Source of the DNA: a virus
Strand: one strand, 5' to 3'
Length of the DNA: 29,966 nucleotides
IMG/VR virus record: IMGVR_UViG_3300020174_000045
Location: 1 to 29,966 of that record
Positions 7,893 through 14,550 of the stretch are shown piece after piece. Positions within the stretch are counted from its first letter, which is position 1; every line of letters starts with the position of its first letter. Made by a program: the position numbers and the translations under genes. Below the pieces are notes generated by a model. That model saw only the letters and a list, made by a program, of their open reading frames with translations. It was not told the DNA's origin and did not search any database.

Positions 7893-9115
7893 CAGTCTAC
7901 ATACCTTGAAAGTTTAGGTTGAATCTCACAAATTACTGTGCCGTGCCATCCGGTAATCTTGTTCTTACCGACTGTCAAGTGGCGGGTGTAGTCTGGCTCA
8001 TCATCAATACCTGATGTGTCATGCTTACCAATACCGATGATGATGTCTGCCTCAGCAAACTTACCTGTCTTACTACCCTCCATCTCTGATGGATTAAGTC
8101 GTGTGTTTCCTTCCGCATCCGCACTGGCCTGACTGATTGCAATGAGTGCCGTGTTGTGCCGTTTGGCAATCTCACGGGCTTGGGTGTAGATCTCTCGCAG
8201 TTTTTCATCGGTACGGCTAAAGTTACCAAAGACCTGTACCTTATCTAGCTGATCTACTACAAGTATATCTGGCTTGTGGTTCTCACAGTACGCATCAATC
8301 TGCTCGATAGACACACCCTGTGCATCGTACATATTGACGTTGTCATGAATGATACGCCATTCGTTAGCAACAAACTTAGGGTCTTCGTAAATCTCTTCTT
8401 TCGTCACACCGGTAAATGAAGACATAGCACGTAGCATTGTACGTGATGCTTTCTCTTCGTTGACAAAGGTATGTACGCTTGCACCTTGTTCAGCAAACCC
8501 TTCTGGTCCATAGCACAGGGACACATGGGCTGCGGTCTTACCTGTCTCTGGTCTTGCAAATAAGATCATCAGTTCACCACCGGCAACCCCTGGAATCTTA
8601 TCCCTCAGTGCTCTGACATTGAACGTCCATCGGGTATCGTCCTCTGTCTCTTTGAGCAATTCAAACACATCTTTAGTACATGGTTTGATATCAATCTGAG
8701 GTGTGAAATCTTCACTTGTCTTCTCAATAAGTCTCTTAATTGATGAAAGATCATGGATCAATCCGTGGGATATCTGCGTTCCAATGTTAGCAATATCCCT
8801 ACCAATTTCTTTCTTCCAGACACGAGACAGTACTTCTTCCGCAACAGAAATAGAAAGAGGGGTAGCCTCCGCCAACTCACGTAGTAATATTCGTATATTG
8901 TCTTTCTTCGCACGTGTCTCTGCGGGGTTATCGACTTCGTAAATTTCAGCCACATCTTGAGGAGTAATGTCGTCATCAGTTATCTCGTGTGCTCGTACTA
9001 TGCTTTTGTAGATGGGTTTATAGTCCGAATCATCAAACATTGAATTTCGGACTCTGTGCTTATTGCTTTCATAAAATTCTTTATTTAGTAGAAGTTGAAT
9101 TAGTTCCTTGTTCAT
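7892..9115 (-). CDS. DnaB-type replicative helicase
   Basis: The 407-aa product has a short N-terminal helical domain (to about residue 170) and a RecA-fold motor. The P-loop ILFARPETGKTA has the ARPxxGKT form of DnaB, the Walker B is DILVVDQLDKV, and a later ALIAISQAS strand precedes a region corresponding to DnaB motif H4. It would unwind DNA ahead of the polymerase as a hexamer. The primase is a separate gene (10309-11097), unlike T7 gp4 where the two are fused. The ATG at 9115 has AGGGAG seven bases ahead; the gene ends in a TGATG overlap with the polymerase. Confidence 0.92.
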   Translation of the reverse strand: MNKELIQLLLNKEFYESNKHRVRNSMFDDSDYKPIYKSIVRAHEITDDDITPQDVAEIYEVDNPAETRAKKDNIRILLRELAEATPLSISVAEEVLSRVWKKEIGRDIANIGTQISHGLIHDLSSIKRLIEKTSEDFTPQIDIKPCTKDVFELLKETEDDTRWTFNVRALRDKIPGVAGGELMILFARPETGKTAAHVSLCYGPEGFAEQGASVHTFVNEEKASRTMLRAMSSFTGVTKEEIYEDPKFVANEWRIIHDNVNMYDAQGVSIEQIDAYCENHKPDILVVDQLDKVQVFGNFSRTDEKLREIYTQAREIAKRHNTALIAISQASADAEGNTRLNPSEMEGSKTGKFAEADIIIGIGKHDTSGIDDEPDYTRHLTVGKNKITGWHGTVICEIQPKLSRYVD

Positions 9116-9236
9116 CTATATCTCCCTTTGACTTTTTGCCAAATATCCTATCCCAATTGTCAGCGAACTTTTTGTCATCCACTGGGCGTTTCCAATCTCC
9201 CTTTCCGTACGCAGGGCTATTCTTCTTCTTGGGCAT
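9081..9236 (-). CDS. Small basic hypothetical protein
   Basis: The 51-aa product (MPKKKNSPAYGKGDWKRPVDD...) is lysine-rich with a short aromatic centre (DNWDRIFGKK) and looks largely unstructured. No family is recognised. GAGGTG lies about seven bases before the ATG at 9236. Its end overlaps the helicase start by 35 bases and its start lies inside the preceding gene, so expression must be coupled. The charge would suit DNA contact, but that is a guess from composition. Confidence 0.55.
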   Translation of the reverse strand: MPKKKNSPAYGKGDWKRPVDDKKFADNWDRIFGKKSKGDIDEQGTNSTSTK

Positions 9237-9528
9237 ACCACACCTCATCAAAATCATAGGGTTCAAGTTCAGACGCAGGAAGGAATTCTGCAAGAATTAA
9301 ATCGTATGCTTCAATGCGTCTACTGATCTGGAAGGCGTCTTCCTCTGGATCATTCAGCACAAAGATAGAACGTTTACCTCCTGCCTTTGTATCTTCATAA
9401 TCGTCAATCATTCTCTCACGAGATTCTAGTAATCTAGGCACGAGATAGTGTTTATCTAACTCGTCCTTTAAGTTATGAATTATTTCATCGGGGACTTCAA
9501 TCTGTTCAAGAATTTTGTTTAAGTTCAT
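9217..9528 (-). CDS. Hypothetical acidic protein
   Basis: The 103-aa product (MNLNKILEQIEVPDEIIHNLKDELDKHYLVPRLL...) is strongly acidic and mostly helical by composition, with a C-terminal EEVWYAQEEE-like acidic end. No family is recognised. The ATG at 9528 has a clear AGGAGAAG ahead, which favours it over an upstream in-frame start. It lies between two small genes and the helicase in the replication operon, so a role as a replication accessory is possible but unsupported by any motif. Confidence 0.6.
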   Translation of the reverse strand: MNLNKILEQIEVPDEIIHNLKDELDKHYLVPRLLESRERMIDDYEDTKAGGKRSIFVLNDPEEDAFQISRRIEAYDLILAEFLPASELEPYDFDEVWYAQEEE

Positions 9529-9547
9529 AATCTTCTCCTGTTCTGCA

Positions 9548-9820
9548 TCATTCTTGTGGATCACTGCCAGGATACACGTACTCAACTACATTGTAGTTTT
9601 TTATTGCATCTTCTAAGGCAGCACAATGAACAGCCGCAGGTATTGGTTTATCCTGCTTAGGTGCAAGGTCATCCATCATTGACTTCCACTTATCATACCC
9701 AAAGGTATCGTCTGCCATGTCAGCTTCATTAGCTAGGAAGCAAGCCCACAAGTAAGCGCACTCGCCAGTCAATCCAATTTCATACCCGTATGGGCGTTCA
9801 ACGTAAGGTACTTTACTCAT
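9548..9820 (-). CDS. Hypothetical protein in the replication operon
   Basis: The 90-aa product (MSKVPYVERPYGYEIGLTGECAYLWACFLANEADMADD...) has a short hydrophobic helix containing two cysteines but no membrane-length segment. No family is recognised. The ATG at 9820 overlaps the TGA of the zinc-ribbon gene upstream (ATGA arrangement), with GGAAG ahead. An extension to a TTG at 9853 would run through the coding region of that zinc-ribbon gene and is unlikely. Confidence 0.6.
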   Translation of the reverse strand: MSKVPYVERPYGYEIGLTGECAYLWACFLANEADMADDTFGYDKWKSMMDDLAPKQDKPIPAAVHCAALEDAIKNYNVVEYVYPGSDPQE

Positions 9821-9936
9821 TTCTTTTTCTTCCCATAAAACTTCATCCAACAATCAGCGCAGAGATACTGAGGCTCATCGCCTAACTTTGCATCTGCTTT
9901 CTTATTGCAGTGATCACATTTAACTTGCTTTTGCAT
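9817..9936 (-). CDS. 39-aa zinc-ribbon micro-protein
   Basis: The ORF from ATG at 9936 encodes MQKQVKCDHCNKKADAKLGD followed by a stretch with a second pair (CADC) and a lysine-rich end. Two CxxC pairs about 16 residues apart form a minimal zinc ribbon. A strong GGAGGT sits seven bases before the ATG, and the gene is locked between its neighbours: the start lies within the last bases of the GcrA-like gene, and the TGA overlaps the next ATG. The reading frame, ribosome site and cysteine pattern make it a real gene in my judgement. Its role is unknown; zinc ribbons of this size often bind nucleic acid or a protein partner. Confidence 0.7.
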   Translation of the reverse strand: MQKQVKCDHCNKKADAKLGDEPQYLCADCWMKFYGKKKK

Positions 9937-10204
9937 TACTACCTCCCCAAGGTTTAGTAATCATCCAGTGGCCTAATGGTACAGGACCACTCCACTGAAT
10001 TTCAAATGGGTCTTTAGTTGTCCTACCACCAACCCGTTCGGTTCTCTTCTCTAAGCCTAGCTTGTCTCTGTTCCTGCATAGAAATTGTGTAATAGCACTA
10101 GGTCTACGCTCCAGTATGACGGCTATCTTGTTAGAAGACACACCCTCTTTCCAGAGTTTAACTAAGGTGTCTACATCTTCTTTAGTCCAAGTACTTTGTG
10201 GCAT
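9920..10204 (-). CDS. GcrA-like helix-turn-helix regulator
   Basis: The N-terminal 55 residues of this 94-aa product match the DNA-binding part of GcrA, the cell-cycle regulator of Alphaproteobacteria: STWTKEDVDTLVKLWKEGVS, then SNKIAVILE, RRPSAITQFLCRN and KLGLEKR, paralleling the family's W-T-E...L-W-x-E-G-x-S...I-A...R-x-A-V...R-L-G-L pattern. GcrA recruits sigma70 RNA polymerase at promoters carrying CcrM methylation (GANTC). The C-terminal 40 residues are short and Pro/Trp-rich, so most of the usual sigma-contacting region is absent or replaced. AAAGGAG precedes the ATG. It is the second gene after primase. The family match is good, but whether it binds host promoters is unknown. Confidence 0.65.
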   Translation of the reverse strand: MPQSTWTKEDVDTLVKLWKEGVSSNKIAVILERRPSAITQFLCRNRDKLGLEKRTERVGGRTTKDPFEIQWSGPVPLGHWMITKPWGGSNAKAS

Positions 10205-10258
10205 TAAGTTCTCCTTTGGTTAGTAAGGAGGGATAGCTTGAAGGATACGGGTAGGGTT

Positions 10259-10264
10259 TGTCAA
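10259..10264 (-). promoter_or_regulatory. Isolated TTGACA hexamer upstream of the GcrA-like gene
   Basis: A perfect minus-strand TTGACA lies just downstream of the terminator that follows the primase gene. No good -10 hexamer sits at 16-18 bases, so this is only a weak promoter candidate. If real, it would let the rest of the replication operon be expressed apart from the primase. Confidence 0.2.
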
Positions 10265-10269
10265 CACAT

Positions 10270-10294
10270 AAAAAAGCCCCTCACTAGGAGGGGC
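10270..10294 (-). terminator. Intrinsic terminator after the primase gene
   Basis: On the minus strand, GCCCCTC pairs with GAGGGGC around a five-base loop, followed at once by six T residues. It lies 15 bases after the primase stop but ahead of all the other replication genes, so it should work as an attenuator or partial terminator inside the operon. On the plus strand there is no T-tract. Confidence 0.85.
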
Positions 10295-10308
10295 ATCCAC
10301 ACAACCAA

Positions 10309-11097
10309 CTACTTGGTAAGCAATGACCTCACAATATCGGGAGTAAAATACTTGAGGTCATCTGTTAAGAATAATAGTTCAGTTGGTACGTAGTCGTCAA
10401 GCCTTTTCTGTAATTTAATTGCCTTCTGGGATGCATCTGCATCTAAAGCCACAATAACTTTGTCAAAGACACGGAGTTGCGTAATGTGATGATCAGACAG
10501 TGATGTTCCTAACAGAGCAACGCCTGTGTAGCCAGACGCAAACACAGTACAAGCACTAGCACAATCTTCTACCAATACGGCAGTTCCTTTCTTATCCCCA
10601 CACACAAACATGAGATCTTTCCTTCTGTCGTAACGCTTCCATTTAGGTAAAACACCTTTTGTCAGTGCCCTGCCGACTGCACCAAGTATCTCTTTGTTAT
10701 CATCATAGATTACAAACACACAACGATTTTCTGCAATGTCGTACATGACATGAGCATATCCTTGATCTATTGCATACTGGATGTTTAATTGATCTATGTA
10801 ATCTCTGCATACCTGTCTATCAAAGCATGGAAACACTGTGTCAGGTAGGCGTAAAGGTGTATTTTGATGGGAATTGTCTGGGGTTTCACCGTTAAGGAAT
10901 GCCTCGATACTGGCAATACTTCTACGTACAACCTTAGCTCCTTTAGCACCACAGCTTGCTTTGTAGCAGTTGTACAAAATTTTACCATGTTTGCGGGACA
11001 CAGTGAAAGTCTTGTAGCCTCCACATAGGGGACATGAAACCCGCTGCGTCTCATCATCACGAATATCTAGATCAGATATAAATTCTTGTAGATTCAC
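10309..11097 (-). CDS. Phage primase (zinc-binding and TOPRIM domains)
   Basis: It makes RNA primers for lagging-strand synthesis. The 262-aa product opens with a zinc ribbon (CPLCGGY, then YNCYKASCG) and then has a TOPRIM-type catalytic domain: LVEDCASACTVFASGY with the catalytic Glu, GTSLSD, and VIVALDADASQKAI with the DxD metal-binding pair. Unlike T7 gp4 there is no fused helicase, which is encoded separately at 7892-9115. I chose GTG at 11097 because GGGAGAAG lies eight bases ahead. It is first in the minus-strand operon, 25 bases from a good sigma70-type promoter, and is followed by an intrinsic terminator. Confidence 0.88.
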   Translation of the reverse strand: MNLQEFISDLDIRDDETQRVSCPLCGGYKTFTVSRKHGKILYNCYKASCGAKGAKVVRRSIASIEAFLNGETPDNSHQNTPLRLPDTVFPCFDRQVCRDYIDQLNIQYAIDQGYAHVMYDIAENRCVFVIYDDNKEILGAVGRALTKGVLPKWKRYDRRKDLMFVCGDKKGTAVLVEDCASACTVFASGYTGVALLGTSLSDHHITQLRVFDKVIVALDADASQKAIKLQKRLDDYVPTELLFLTDDLKYFTPDIVRSLLTK

Positions 11098-11121
11098 TAT
11101 TGACTTCTCCCAACACACTAA

Positions 11122-11150
11122 ACTATAGTGCGTACACTACCTGCTGTTAA
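11122..11150 (-). promoter_or_regulatory. Sigma70-type promoter for the minus-strand replication operon
   Basis: On the minus strand, TTAACA (11150-11145) and TATAGT (11127-11122) are separated by exactly 17 bases, each one mismatch from consensus. Transcription would begin near 11115, shortly before the primase GTG at 11097. The site fits recognition by host RNA polymerase, consistent with no phage polymerase being visible. Confidence 0.6.
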
Positions 11151-11164
11151 GCAAACCGTCAAAC

Positions 11165-11226
11165 AAAAATCTTGTACACCTTAAAATAGAAGCTAAAAAT
11201 CTTGTACACCCTATAAATATAAGCTA
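11165..11226 (+). repeat. Tandem pair of direct repeats (copies 1 and 2)
   Basis: AAAAATCTTGTACACC occurs at 11165-11180 and 11195-11210, each followed by an AT-rich spacer and AAGCTA (11190-11194 region and 11221-11226). The two units are 30 bases apart, close to three helical turns. TTGTACA contains the dyad TGTACA. The same element recurs as a pair at 15047-15106, on the other side of the methyltransferase cassette. Confidence 0.9.
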
Positions 11227-11312
11227 TCAAGCATTTAAGCTTTACACCTATCTATAGAAATTATCTATCATACTCATAGACATGAGCTATCTACCACAGC
11301 CATCCAGGCTAA

Positions 11313-11325
11313 AGTCTAATAGACT
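11313..11325. promoter_or_regulatory. Operator-like palindrome next to the rightward promoter
   Basis: AGTCTAATAGACT is a perfect 5-3-5 dyad that lies between the expected -35 region and the TATAAT at 11330. A repressor bound there would block the rightward promoter. Its core TAGACTAA reappears in a larger palindrome at 16965-16979 ahead of the late block. Confidence 0.45.
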
Positions 11326-11329
11326 AAAG

Positions 11330-11335
11330 TATAAT
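11330..11335 (+). promoter_or_regulatory. Candidate -10 box for the rightward early cassette
   Basis: A perfect TATAAT lies about 60 bases before the first rightward ATG at 11396. The hexamer 17 bases upstream (GGCTAA) is a poor -35, so the promoter would need an activator or be weak. Confidence 0.4.
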
Positions 11336-11395
11336 ACTAAACGATCTTAGTACCCCTTAGACTTCACCTGTCGCTAACACAAAGGGAGAACGACA

Positions 11396-11629
11396 ATGAT
11401 TGAACAGAAGTGGAAACAACAAGCAACTGACTTCTTAAAAGGTAAGACAGTTAGTGCCGTACGTTATATGTCAGCGCATGAGGCTGAAGAGAATATGTGG
11501 GATCAACGTCCATTAGCTATCTTCTTTGATGATGGATCGTTTATCATTCCTATGTCTGATGATGAAGGTAACAATGGTGGATCGTTGTATACATCCTCAG
11601 AGGAATTACCAATCATACCGGTGATGTGA
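11396..11629 (+). CDS. Hypothetical protein, first gene of rightward cassette
   Basis: The 77-aa product (MIEQKWKQQATDFLKGKTVS...) has a compact alpha/beta-looking pattern with AIFFDDGSFIIPMSDDEG in the centre, a form seen in small phage early proteins. I cannot name a family. AAGGGAGAACGAC precedes the ATG, so it is well translated. Being first after the control region, it is probably among the earliest rightward products. Its stop overlaps the ATG of the membrane micro-peptide (TGATG). Confidence 0.7.
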   Translation: MIEQKWKQQATDFLKGKTVSAVRYMSAHEAEENMWDQRPLAIFFDDGSFIIPMSDDEGNNGGSLYTSSEELPIIPVM

Positions 11630-11691
11630 TGGCTTACGTAATAATACTTGTAATCGTGATTCTCATTAAATTAGCAATCGGGAGAAACTAA
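11629..11691 (+). CDS. 20-aa membrane micro-peptide
   Basis: From ATG at 11629 the frame encodes MAYVIILVIVILIKLAIGRN, a single transmembrane-length hydrophobic run with a positive end. The start overlaps the upstream stop as TGATG, so ribosomes can reinitiate, and the stop falls three bases before the next ATG. The exact fit between neighbours and near-pure hydrophobicity argue for a real gene. A membrane-acting early peptide is plausible; no function is known. Confidence 0.55.
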   Translation: MAYVIILVIVILIKLAIGRN

Positions 11692-11693
11692 AA

Positions 11694-11903
11694 ATGAGAT
11701 ATGTGTTTAAAGAAATCCCTAACACTGATGAGGGTAAGCTTCTTCTCAAATTGATGAAGAAGTATTTCAATCGTGACACTTACACTATGCGTGTTCGTGG
11801 TCAGTACATGAACGATGAAGCCAAGAAGAACTGGCGTAAATATGAGATGGGACAACCCATCAAACTGTCTACTCACTTACGTGTTTACATAGAGGAGAAG
11901 TAA
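11694..11903 (+). CDS. Small basic hypothetical protein
   Basis: The 69-aa product (MRYVFKEIPNTDEGKLLLKLMKKYFNRDTYTMRVRG...) is basic, rich in Lys, Arg and Tyr, and contrasts with its acidic neighbours. No family is recognised; the charge would suit nucleic-acid contact. GGGAG lies upstream, inside the micro-peptide gene. It ends two bases before the next ATG. Confidence 0.65.
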   Translation: MRYVFKEIPNTDEGKLLLKLMKKYFNRDTYTMRVRGQYMNDEAKKNWRKYEMGQPIKLSTHLRVYIEEK

Positions 11904-11904
11904 C

Positions 11905-12150
11905 ATGGCAACATTAGTAATGAACAATGGCAAACCATATATTGAAGACGTATGGAATCTAGACGACTTCCGCAATGTAGCTGAAAGGTCTGATACTGAA
12001 GACTTCACTGATGAAGAATTGATTGAAGCAATGGAGATGGTGGTTGATAACTTTGATGCTAATTACGGCATCACATGGAGCACTGTAGAGTCTGCTCTTG
12101 ACTGGATAGTGTGGGAGCGTAATCGGATTGAGGAGTCACAAGATGCCTAA
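11905..12150 (+). CDS. Small acidic hypothetical protein
   Basis: The 81-aa product (MATLVMNNGKPYIEDVWNLDDFRNVAERSDTEDFTDEELIEAMEM...) is very acidic and mostly helical by composition. Acidic early proteins of phages often bind host enzymes or mimic DNA, but no motif here allows a choice. GAGGAGAAG precedes the ATG. Its end overlaps the Api92-like gene by eight bases. Confidence 0.65.
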   Translation: MATLVMNNGKPYIEDVWNLDDFRNVAERSDTEDFTDEELIEAMEMVVDNFDANYGITWSTVESALDWIVWERNRIEESQDA

Positions 12151-12616
12151 TAACACAGATGTTCGTGTGTACATTGATCACACAAGTAAATCCCGTATTG
12201 ATGATATGGAAAATATCTTCAGTAATGGTTATCCATTTAATATGATCATCCCAATGCCTGACGATATCTTACGCCACAATCTTACGGCTGAGGATCGTGC
12301 AAAATCTGAGGGACGTAATTGGTACGATTGGTGTGTTGCGAATTGGGGTACAAAGTGGGATGCGTACAATGTTAGTGTACAGCGTTTGTCCGATACATCT
12401 CTGTACGTGATGATGGAGACAGCATGGTCACCACCGATTCCAATCTTTGAGAAACTGGTTGAACTAGGCTTTGATGTGTCTGCCTATTACTTGGATGAAG
12501 GGTATATGTACATCGGTCAATTTGAGTGTGGTGAAGATTTTTACTTTGACGTGAATGAGGAAACTCCCTACAATCTCATTGATGAGTTTGGAATTGAGTT
12601 TAATGAGGAGTGTTAA
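12143..12616 (+). CDS. Api92/YubB-type ferredoxin-like domain protein
   Basis: The 157-aa product contains NWYDWCVANWGTKWDAYN (around residues 60-77), the signature of the ferredoxin-like domain found in Api92-like and YubB-like (DUF1281) proteins of phages and plasmids. The rest alternates beta strands and acidic loops (TAWSPPIPIFEKLVELGF; YYLDEGYMYIGQFECG), in keeping with that fold. The family name refers only to the fold; no iron-sulfur ligands are seen. Its function is unknown. GAGGAG precedes the ATG at 12143; an upstream TTG is less likely. Confidence 0.75.
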   Translation: MPNNTDVRVYIDHTSKSRIDDMENIFSNGYPFNMIIPMPDDILRHNLTAEDRAKSEGRNWYDWCVANWGTKWDAYNVSVQRLSDTSLYVMMETAWSPPIPIFEKLVELGFDVSAYYLDEGYMYIGQFECGEDFYFDVNEETPYNLIDEFGIEFNEEC

Positions 12617-12618
12617 GA

Positions 12619-13575
12619 ATGTGTACTAAGCCATTGAATGTATTGAGTTTGTTTGACGGTATGTCATGCGGACGAATTGCGTTAGATCGTGCGGGTATTC
12701 CAGTTAATGCCTATTACGCATCTGAGATTGATAAGTATGCGATTGAGATCGCCAAGAAAAATTATCCCGATACGATCCATCTTGGTGACGTACGTGGTGT
12801 GAAGGGTGATGACTTGGCATCCATTGATCTGTTGATTGGTGGATCGCCATGCCAAGGCTTTAGCTTTGCGGGTGGTCAGTTGAACTTTGATGATCCTAGA
12901 TCTCAGTTGTTCTTTGAGTTTGTCCGTCTCAAGAATGAGACACAACCCAAGTACTTTCTCTTGGAGAACGTCAAGATGAAAAAGGAGTCTGAGGATATCA
13001 TCTCTGAAATGCTTGGCGTGAAACCGATTGAGATCAATTCTAATCTTGTGTCGGCTCAGAATCGTAAGCGTCTGTATTGGACTAACATTAACTTTGATTG
13101 GAACATTGAAGATCAAAACATCAAACTGAAGGATATCATTGAGCATGGCATTGTGGATCGTGACAAGTCCCACTGTTTGGACGCTAATTATTGGAAGGGT
13201 GGAAACCTTACTTCATACTTTGAAAAGCATCGCCGTCAGTTGGTGTTTAGCGAGGATGGACTATGCCATGTCGGTATGGCTGATGTGAATGGGTACGATC
13301 TGATGAAGCGTGTCTACCATGTGGAAGGTAAAGCACCGACACTTAATGCATGTACTGGTGGTAATCGTGAACCCAAGATCGCAATGGATGAAAAGGTATG
13401 GCGTAAGCTCACACCATTAGAGTGCGAGAGACTACAGACTGTACCTGAAGGATACACTGAGGGTGTGTCTAATACGCAACGATACAAGATGCTTGGCAAT
13501 GGTTGGACGGTAGACGTGATCTGCTGTATCTTTAATGGCCTACGTAATGAGGAGAACTTACAATGTGTAGCATAA
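12619..13575 (+). CDS. C5-cytosine DNA methyltransferase
   Basis: The 318-aa enzyme transfers a methyl group from S-adenosylmethionine to cytosine C5. Motifs are in canonical order: I LSLFDGMSCG (SAM binding), IV GGSPCQGFS with catalytic C78, VI ENV in LLENVKM, VIII QNRKRLYW, then a target-recognition region of about 100 residues, IX LTPLECERLQTVPEGYT and X LGNGWTVDVI. All catalytic elements are intact, so it should be active. It is the only enzyme I recognise in the rightward cassette; no paired restriction enzyme is visible, which favours an anti-restriction or epigenetic role. I chose ATG 12619 with GAGGAG ahead. Target sequence unknown. Confidence 0.95.
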   Translation: MCTKPLNVLSLFDGMSCGRIALDRAGIPVNAYYASEIDKYAIEIAKKNYPDTIHLGDVRGVKGDDLASIDLLIGGSPCQGFSFAGGQLNFDDPRSQLFFEFVRLKNETQPKYFLLENVKMKKESEDIISEMLGVKPIEINSNLVSAQNRKRLYWTNINFDWNIEDQNIKLKDIIEHGIVDRDKSHCLDANYWKGGNLTSYFEKHRRQLVFSEDGLCHVGMADVNGYDLMKRVYHVEGKAPTLNACTGGNREPKIAMDEKVWRKLTPLECERLQTVPEGYTEGVSNTQRYKMLGNGWTVDVICCIFNGLRNEENLQCVA

Positions 13576-13802
13576 CTGAAATGGCTGAGAACTTACGTGA
13601 AGCGACTGCCATGTTGAGTCGTAATTCTGAATTAATGTCCCATCGGGATCTGATTACTTCACTCAAGATGGTTGAGGCTCTGTCTAGTGTTCTGAAGGAT
13701 GAAGTAGATGAGATGACCCACATCAATGGATTGCATGAATTCTACCTTGCAAGATCAGAACACATTGATCGTCAGGATGGGTTGTACATTGAACTAGAAT
13801 AG
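13563..13802 (+). CDS. Hypothetical helical protein after the methyltransferase
   Basis: The 79-aa product (MCSITEMAENLREATAMLSRNSELMSHRDL...) is predicted helical by composition and slightly acidic. No family is recognised. Its start lies 13 bases inside the methyltransferase gene, with GAGGAG ahead, so the two are co-translated. A partner or stabiliser of the methyltransferase is possible only by position. Confidence 0.6.
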   Translation: MCSITEMAENLREATAMLSRNSELMSHRDLITSLKMVEALSSVLKDEVDEMTHINGLHEFYLARSEHIDRQDGLYIELE

Positions 13803-13845
13803 GATTATACTTCACTCACACAATAACTGAATGGGAGTTCACATT

Positions 13846-14127
13846 ATGAATCTACGTAAGCGCAATGCGATTGTTAATGCTCTGACCAAAGCGGGTTGGG
13901 GTGCTGTCATCATGACCGATTGGGAACGTGATGGTGATCTTGCAATTAACTGTGAGGAGTATGTTGATGGTAAAGGTATGGCGGGTGATTACTACGCCTT
14001 TGATACTCCTGATACTGTTCTTTATGACGACTTCGGTACTAATCTTGAGATTGAGAAAATCTTGAGTAAGTATGGGTGCTATGCTGAATGGTATAACACC
14101 GCTGTAATTTCTGTTGCTGTTAAGTAG
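13846..14127 (+). CDS. Hypothetical protein
   Basis: The 93-aa product (MNLRKRNAIVNALTKAGWGAVIMTDWERDGDL...) looks like a small alpha/beta domain with an N-terminal basic helix. No family is recognised. The ATG at 13846 has GGGAG about ten bases ahead; an in-frame start at 13831 would add five residues and lacks a ribosome site. A 43-base gap separates it from the preceding gene, with no promoter seen. Confidence 0.65.
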   Translation: MNLRKRNAIVNALTKAGWGAVIMTDWERDGDLAINCEEYVDGKGMAGDYYAFDTPDTVLYDDFGTNLEIEKILSKYGCYAEWYNTAVISVAVK

Positions 14128-14137
14128 GGGGTGAACC

Positions 14138-14347
14138 ATGACTAACTTTGAATCTTATAAGCATACTGTTGATAGCATCTGTAGTTTCTATTTTGAATTG
14201 GATGCGGATGAAATGAATGGTGCTTGTAACCTAGATGAAGTTCTAGGTTGGGCAAACTACGATGGTTTCTACCATTCTGTTAAGGCGTACATTGAAGTGA
14301 AGTATCCTGAAGTCTATCAAGCGCATTTCGCATGGGAGGATGACTAA
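14138..14347 (+). CDS. Small acidic hypothetical protein
   Basis: The 69-aa product (MTNFESYKHTVDSICSFYFELDADEMNGACNL...) is acidic and aromatic-rich. No family is recognised. A strong GGGGGTG lies before the ATG. The stop overlaps the next ATG (TAATGA), which continues the coupled series of small acidic proteins in this cassette. Confidence 0.6.
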   Translation: MTNFESYKHTVDSICSFYFELDADEMNGACNLDEVLGWANYDGFYHSVKAYIEVKYPEVYQAHFAWEDD

Positions 14348-14550
14348 TGAATAATCCATACAGCACATATGTGTTTCAGTACATCAACGACTATGAACGT
14401 GATGCGGGTTTCAAACTGGAGCATGGTGAGATTGTAGAGTTTTCTGCGTTGGATGAACCAAGAGCATGGGATGAATTTGAAGCTTGGGCGAAACTTAAAG
14501 AGGAGCGTGTTGAGCTAGTAGAAATCATAGAGGTGTATCGTGATGAATAA
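14347..14550 (+). CDS. Small acidic hypothetical protein
   Basis: The 67-aa product (MNNPYSTYVFQYINDYERDAGFKLEHGEIVEF...) is acidic, with many Glu and aromatic residues and a helical C-terminal half (WAKLKEERVELVEIIEVY). No family is recognised. It starts on the stop of the previous gene and overlaps the next by eight bases. Confidence 0.6.
   Translation: MNNPYSTYVFQYINDYERDAGFKLEHGEIVEFSALDEPRAWDEFEAWAKLKEERVELVEIIEVYRDE

Larger units (their letters stand above)
11098..11395. other. Divergent intergenic control region
   Basis: This is about 300 bases without a gene between the leftward replication operon and the rightward cassette. It holds the minus-strand promoter (11122-11150), two direct repeats (11165-11226), AT-rich sequence with scattered CTATC/CTATA words, a 13-base palindrome (11313-11325), a plus-strand TATAAT (11330-11335) and the ribosome site of the first rightward gene (AAGGGAG). 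Confidence 0.8.

Noticed and set aside
8530-8560. The helicase P-loop (ARPETGKT) looked degenerate because the first Gly of GxxxxGK is missing.
   Set aside because: DnaB-type helicases normally have ARPxxGKT here, so this is ordinary.
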